56,455 nt of DNA, taken from assembly GCA_002390485.1 (NCBI GenBank), contig DGPO01000092.1, forward strand, positions 1,358 through 57,812, read 5' to 3'. A program made the position numbers and the translations under genes. The stretch comes from Halieaceae bacterium UBA4438. Lineage in GTDB: Bacteria; Pseudomonadota; Gammaproteobacteria; Pseudomonadales; Halieaceae. The notes beneath the pieces were generated by a model that worked only from the letters and a program-made list of their open reading frames with translations, did no database searches and was not told the origin of the DNA. Below are positions 55,137 to 56,455 of the stretch, piece after piece (positions within the stretch are counted from its first letter, which is position 1; every line of letters starts with the position of its first letter).

Positions 55137-55257
55137 AGGCAGGTATCGGGCTCGGACCACGCGTGACACGTTGTCTGTACCGTTGCGGGGGCAGCGCTGG
55201 CTCATCCAGACTTCCCTTTTAACCTACCCGAGCGTTTTACGCCTGTAGGCACCTAAG
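55137..55257 (-). ncRNA. Cobalamin riboswitch upstream of btuB
   Basis: On the minus strand the order of conserved elements is TAGGTGCC, then GGTTAAAAGGGAAGTC, the B12 box GCCCCCGCAACGGTA and the closing GAGCCCGATACCTGCC. AGGT at the 5' side pairs with ACCT at the 3' side as P1. This is the known order for cobalamin aptamers. Between the aptamer and the btuB start codon lie about 110 nt with a hairpin GGGCAC/GTGCCC and an SD-pairing stem. It should repress btuB-cobO when adenosyl- or other cobalamin is abundant. The exact ends are approximate. Confidence 0.95.
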
Positions 55258-55263
55258 AGGCGG

Positions 55264-55292
55264 ACGGTACGCGCTTGTTGACAGCGAGTCAA
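55264..55292 (-). promoter_or_regulatory. btuB promoter
   Basis: On the minus strand TTGACT (55292-55287, 5 of 6) is separated by 17 bp from TACCGT (55269-55264, 3 of 6). It would start transcription at about the first base of the riboswitch. Confidence 0.5.
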
Positions 55293-55307
55293 CGCACTTT
55301 TTATGCT
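55278..55307 (+). promoter_or_regulatory. Promoter of the DUF501 gene
   Basis: TTGACA (perfect -35, 55278-55283) is separated by 18 bp from TATGCT (55302-55307). Transcription would start only a few bases before the ATG at 55319, so the mRNA may be leaderless or have a very short leader. The -35 lies back-to-back with that of btuB. Confidence 0.55.
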
Positions 55308-55318
55308 AGGGTTCGCGC

Positions 55319-55870
55319 ATGAATGATGCCGAAAAAAAGGCCGCGCGCGTGGCGCAGTGGCGCCCGTTTGTTGCCGAATGTCTGGGACGTGAACCACGGG
55401 GATTTCGCGATGTCGCCGCCCTTAATGCTCGCGGTGAACCGTCGGTAATCGAAGTCTGCTCGGTGGTCGACGGTAAGCCGTTCCCAACCCTTTATTGGTT
55501 GATCGATGCCGCGCTGTCGCTGGACATTGACCGCCTTGAAGCCGCCGGCTGGATTGCAAAATTACAGAGCGAAATCGCAGACAGCAGCGCGTTCCAACGC
55601 CGCATGAATAATGATCATCGAGCACATATTGCACTGCGAGACAGTCTTCTTTCTGATGACGATCGCCGAGTGTTGACTGCGAACGGAATGGCTTCGGCGT
55701 TATCAGATCGAGGCATTGGCGGCATTAGCGAGCCCGATCGGGTGCGTTGTTTCCACACGTGGTACGCGGCCCATCTGGTCGTTCCCAATAGTGTTGGCGC
55801 TGTAATAGACCGGCTATTAAGTGGCGCCATTGAGGCGCCGTTAATTGAAACTACATCGGTCGATATTTAA
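55319..55870 (+). CDS. DUF501 family protein
   Basis: 183 residues. It matches DUF501 by eye: an N-terminal ECLGREPRGFRDVAAL, the signature GKPFPTLYWLIDAAL and a C-terminal GISEPDRVRCFHTWYAAHLV. DUF501 proteins are small cytoplasmic proteins of unknown function, sometimes described as division-inhibitor-like in older annotation. It is not in an obvious operon. It converges on the VOC gene with 10 bp between stop codons, and its promoter overlaps the btuB promoter region. Confidence 0.83.
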   Translation: MNDAEKKAARVAQWRPFVAECLGREPRGFRDVAALNARGEPSVIEVCSVVDGKPFPTLYWLIDAALSLDIDRLEAAGWIAKLQSEIADSSAFQRRMNNDHRAHIALRDSLLSDDDRRVLTANGMASALSDRGIGGISEPDRVRCFHTWYAAHLVVPNSVGAVIDRLLSGAIEAPLIETTSVDI

Positions 55871-55880
55871 GGTATTGGTA

Positions 55881-56252
55881 TTACCCGAAGTGACAGAAGC
55901 AGAGCTTATTGCCCTCGGCATCTCTGACGTAAGCCCCGTAAAATACGTCCGGAATACGTTGCCCCGGTGCGCCATCACAGGTCGCTCCTAGCGAAATAGC
56001 CTTTTCATAGAGTGCGTCAACACCCTCCGGACTACCGCCGTGAAAGGCAACCATGACGCCGTTTCCTGCGCTTGGTGCTTCTTCGTCATACGGCGTGCAA
56101 ATGGCTAGCGCAGCCTCCGCAAGTGATGATCCAAAAAATACAATACGGTCCGTCCCCATGAGTTTTTTCCATCCCATTGACTCGGTGAGCGCGGTGTAGA
56201 ATTCGACTGCCGCATCAAGATTGGAAGCGCCAAGGGTTGTGTAAGCGAGCAT
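55881..56252 (-). CDS. VOC (glyoxalase/bleomycin resistance fold) family protein
   Basis: 123 residues. Two beta-alpha-beta-beta-beta modules typical of the VOC superfamily are visible: YTTLGASNLDAAVEFYTALTE at the start, GNGVMVAFHGGSPEGVDALYEKA, and the closing GAYVRDAEGNKLCFCHF. Candidate metal ligands occur near the ends of the modules, but assignment is uncertain. The members range from lyases to dioxygenases and resistance proteins. I cannot say which activity this has. No neighbour gives a clue; the start is unambiguous. Confidence 0.83.
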   Translation of the reverse strand: MLAYTTLGASNLDAAVEFYTALTESMGWKKLMGTDRIVFFGSSLAEAALAICTPYDEEAPSAGNGVMVAFHGGSPEGVDALYEKAISLGATCDGAPGQRIPDVFYGAYVRDAEGNKLCFCHFG

Positions 56253-56455
56253 AGAAACATCCTTTTTATAGGTTCAAATCAGCATTGCACTGTACCTGCG
56301 CTGCGAGCGAATAACGACCGCAACTCAGTAATTGTTCAGCTTTTTGCGACTGGGGTCTTGTCAGACCGTGATGGAGGTCGCGGCGTGGACGGAAGAGTGA
56401 CTGAACGTATTGTAAGTTTATCATCCACAAGGCTGATCTTTACCCACTTTTCTGC

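Noticed and set aside
1..56455. CRISPR arrays, tRNA/rRNA genes, insertion sequences or prophage genes
   Set aside because: No direct-repeat array, tRNA-like fold, transposase, integrase or phage gene was seen on either strand by eye.

Overview
The window is about 56 kb of a gammaproteobacterial chromosome with GC around the low-to-mid fifties. Gene content and order are chromosomal and mostly housekeeping: the complete iscRSUA-hscBA-fdx cluster, a rlmN-pilW-ispG-hisS-yfgM-bamB-der cluster, purL, secDF, suhB-trmJ and a Pseudomonas-type isocitrate lyase. Two TonB-dependent receptors, a CYP153-like cytochrome P450, a membrane pyrophosphatase, a SulP-USP pair and a DUF305 protein suggest a marine, oligotrophic member of the Cellvibrionales/Halieaceae (OM60/NOR5) type. 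That placement is inferred from gene content, not from a marker-gene comparison. I found no tRNA, rRNA, insertion sequence, prophage or CRISPR array.

Layout. 1-5.7 kb (minus strand): a truncated TonB-dependent receptor, a dienelactone hydrolase-like protein, a CYP153-like P450, rRNA methyltransferase RlmA and DsbB. 5.7-11.7 kb (minus): an exported DUF305 plus beta-propeller protein, serA, and hppA with a strong terminator. 11.9-20.7 kb: a GNAT, a SOUL protein, a D-2-hydroxyacid dehydrogenase (minus), a SulP transporter with a universal stress protein, a large metzincin-like protease and an acyl-CoA ligase (minus). 21.1-25.4 kb: EF-G2 with its terminator, then a compact run of two small membrane proteins, a HhH-GPD glycosylase and tadA. 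mltF (minus) overlaps the tail of tadA. 26.9-34.4 kb: purL, secD, secF, and suhB (minus). 34.5-40.6 kb: trmJ and the isc operon, with a well-conserved type 1 IscR site in front of iscR. 40.7-50.5 kb: ndk, rlmN and the pilW to der run, then aceA with a terminator. 50.6-51.9 kb: an HxlR regulator overlapping a class II aldolase. 52-55.3 kb (minus): a cobalamin riboswitch controlling btuB, cobO and an unrecognised six-helix membrane protein. 55.3-56.3 kb: a DUF501 protein and a VOC protein (minus).

The best candidate for something undescribed is the B12 locus. A clear cobalamin riboswitch precedes a TonB-dependent receptor and a corrinoid adenosyltransferase. The next ATG follows the cobO stop codon with no gap and encodes a cysteine-free protein of 198 residues with about six helices. 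No btuCDF is present, so this protein is a candidate inner-membrane partner in corrinoid uptake. A second lead is the His/Met-rich DUF305-propeller protein next to dsbB, which has a helical-turn direct repeat (period 11 bp) upstream. A third is a 30-bp near-perfect palindrome in front of the truncated receptor gene.

Many starts were moved downstream of the longest open frame to an ATG/GTG with a better ribosome binding site, signal peptide or family alignment; the reasons are given per gene.
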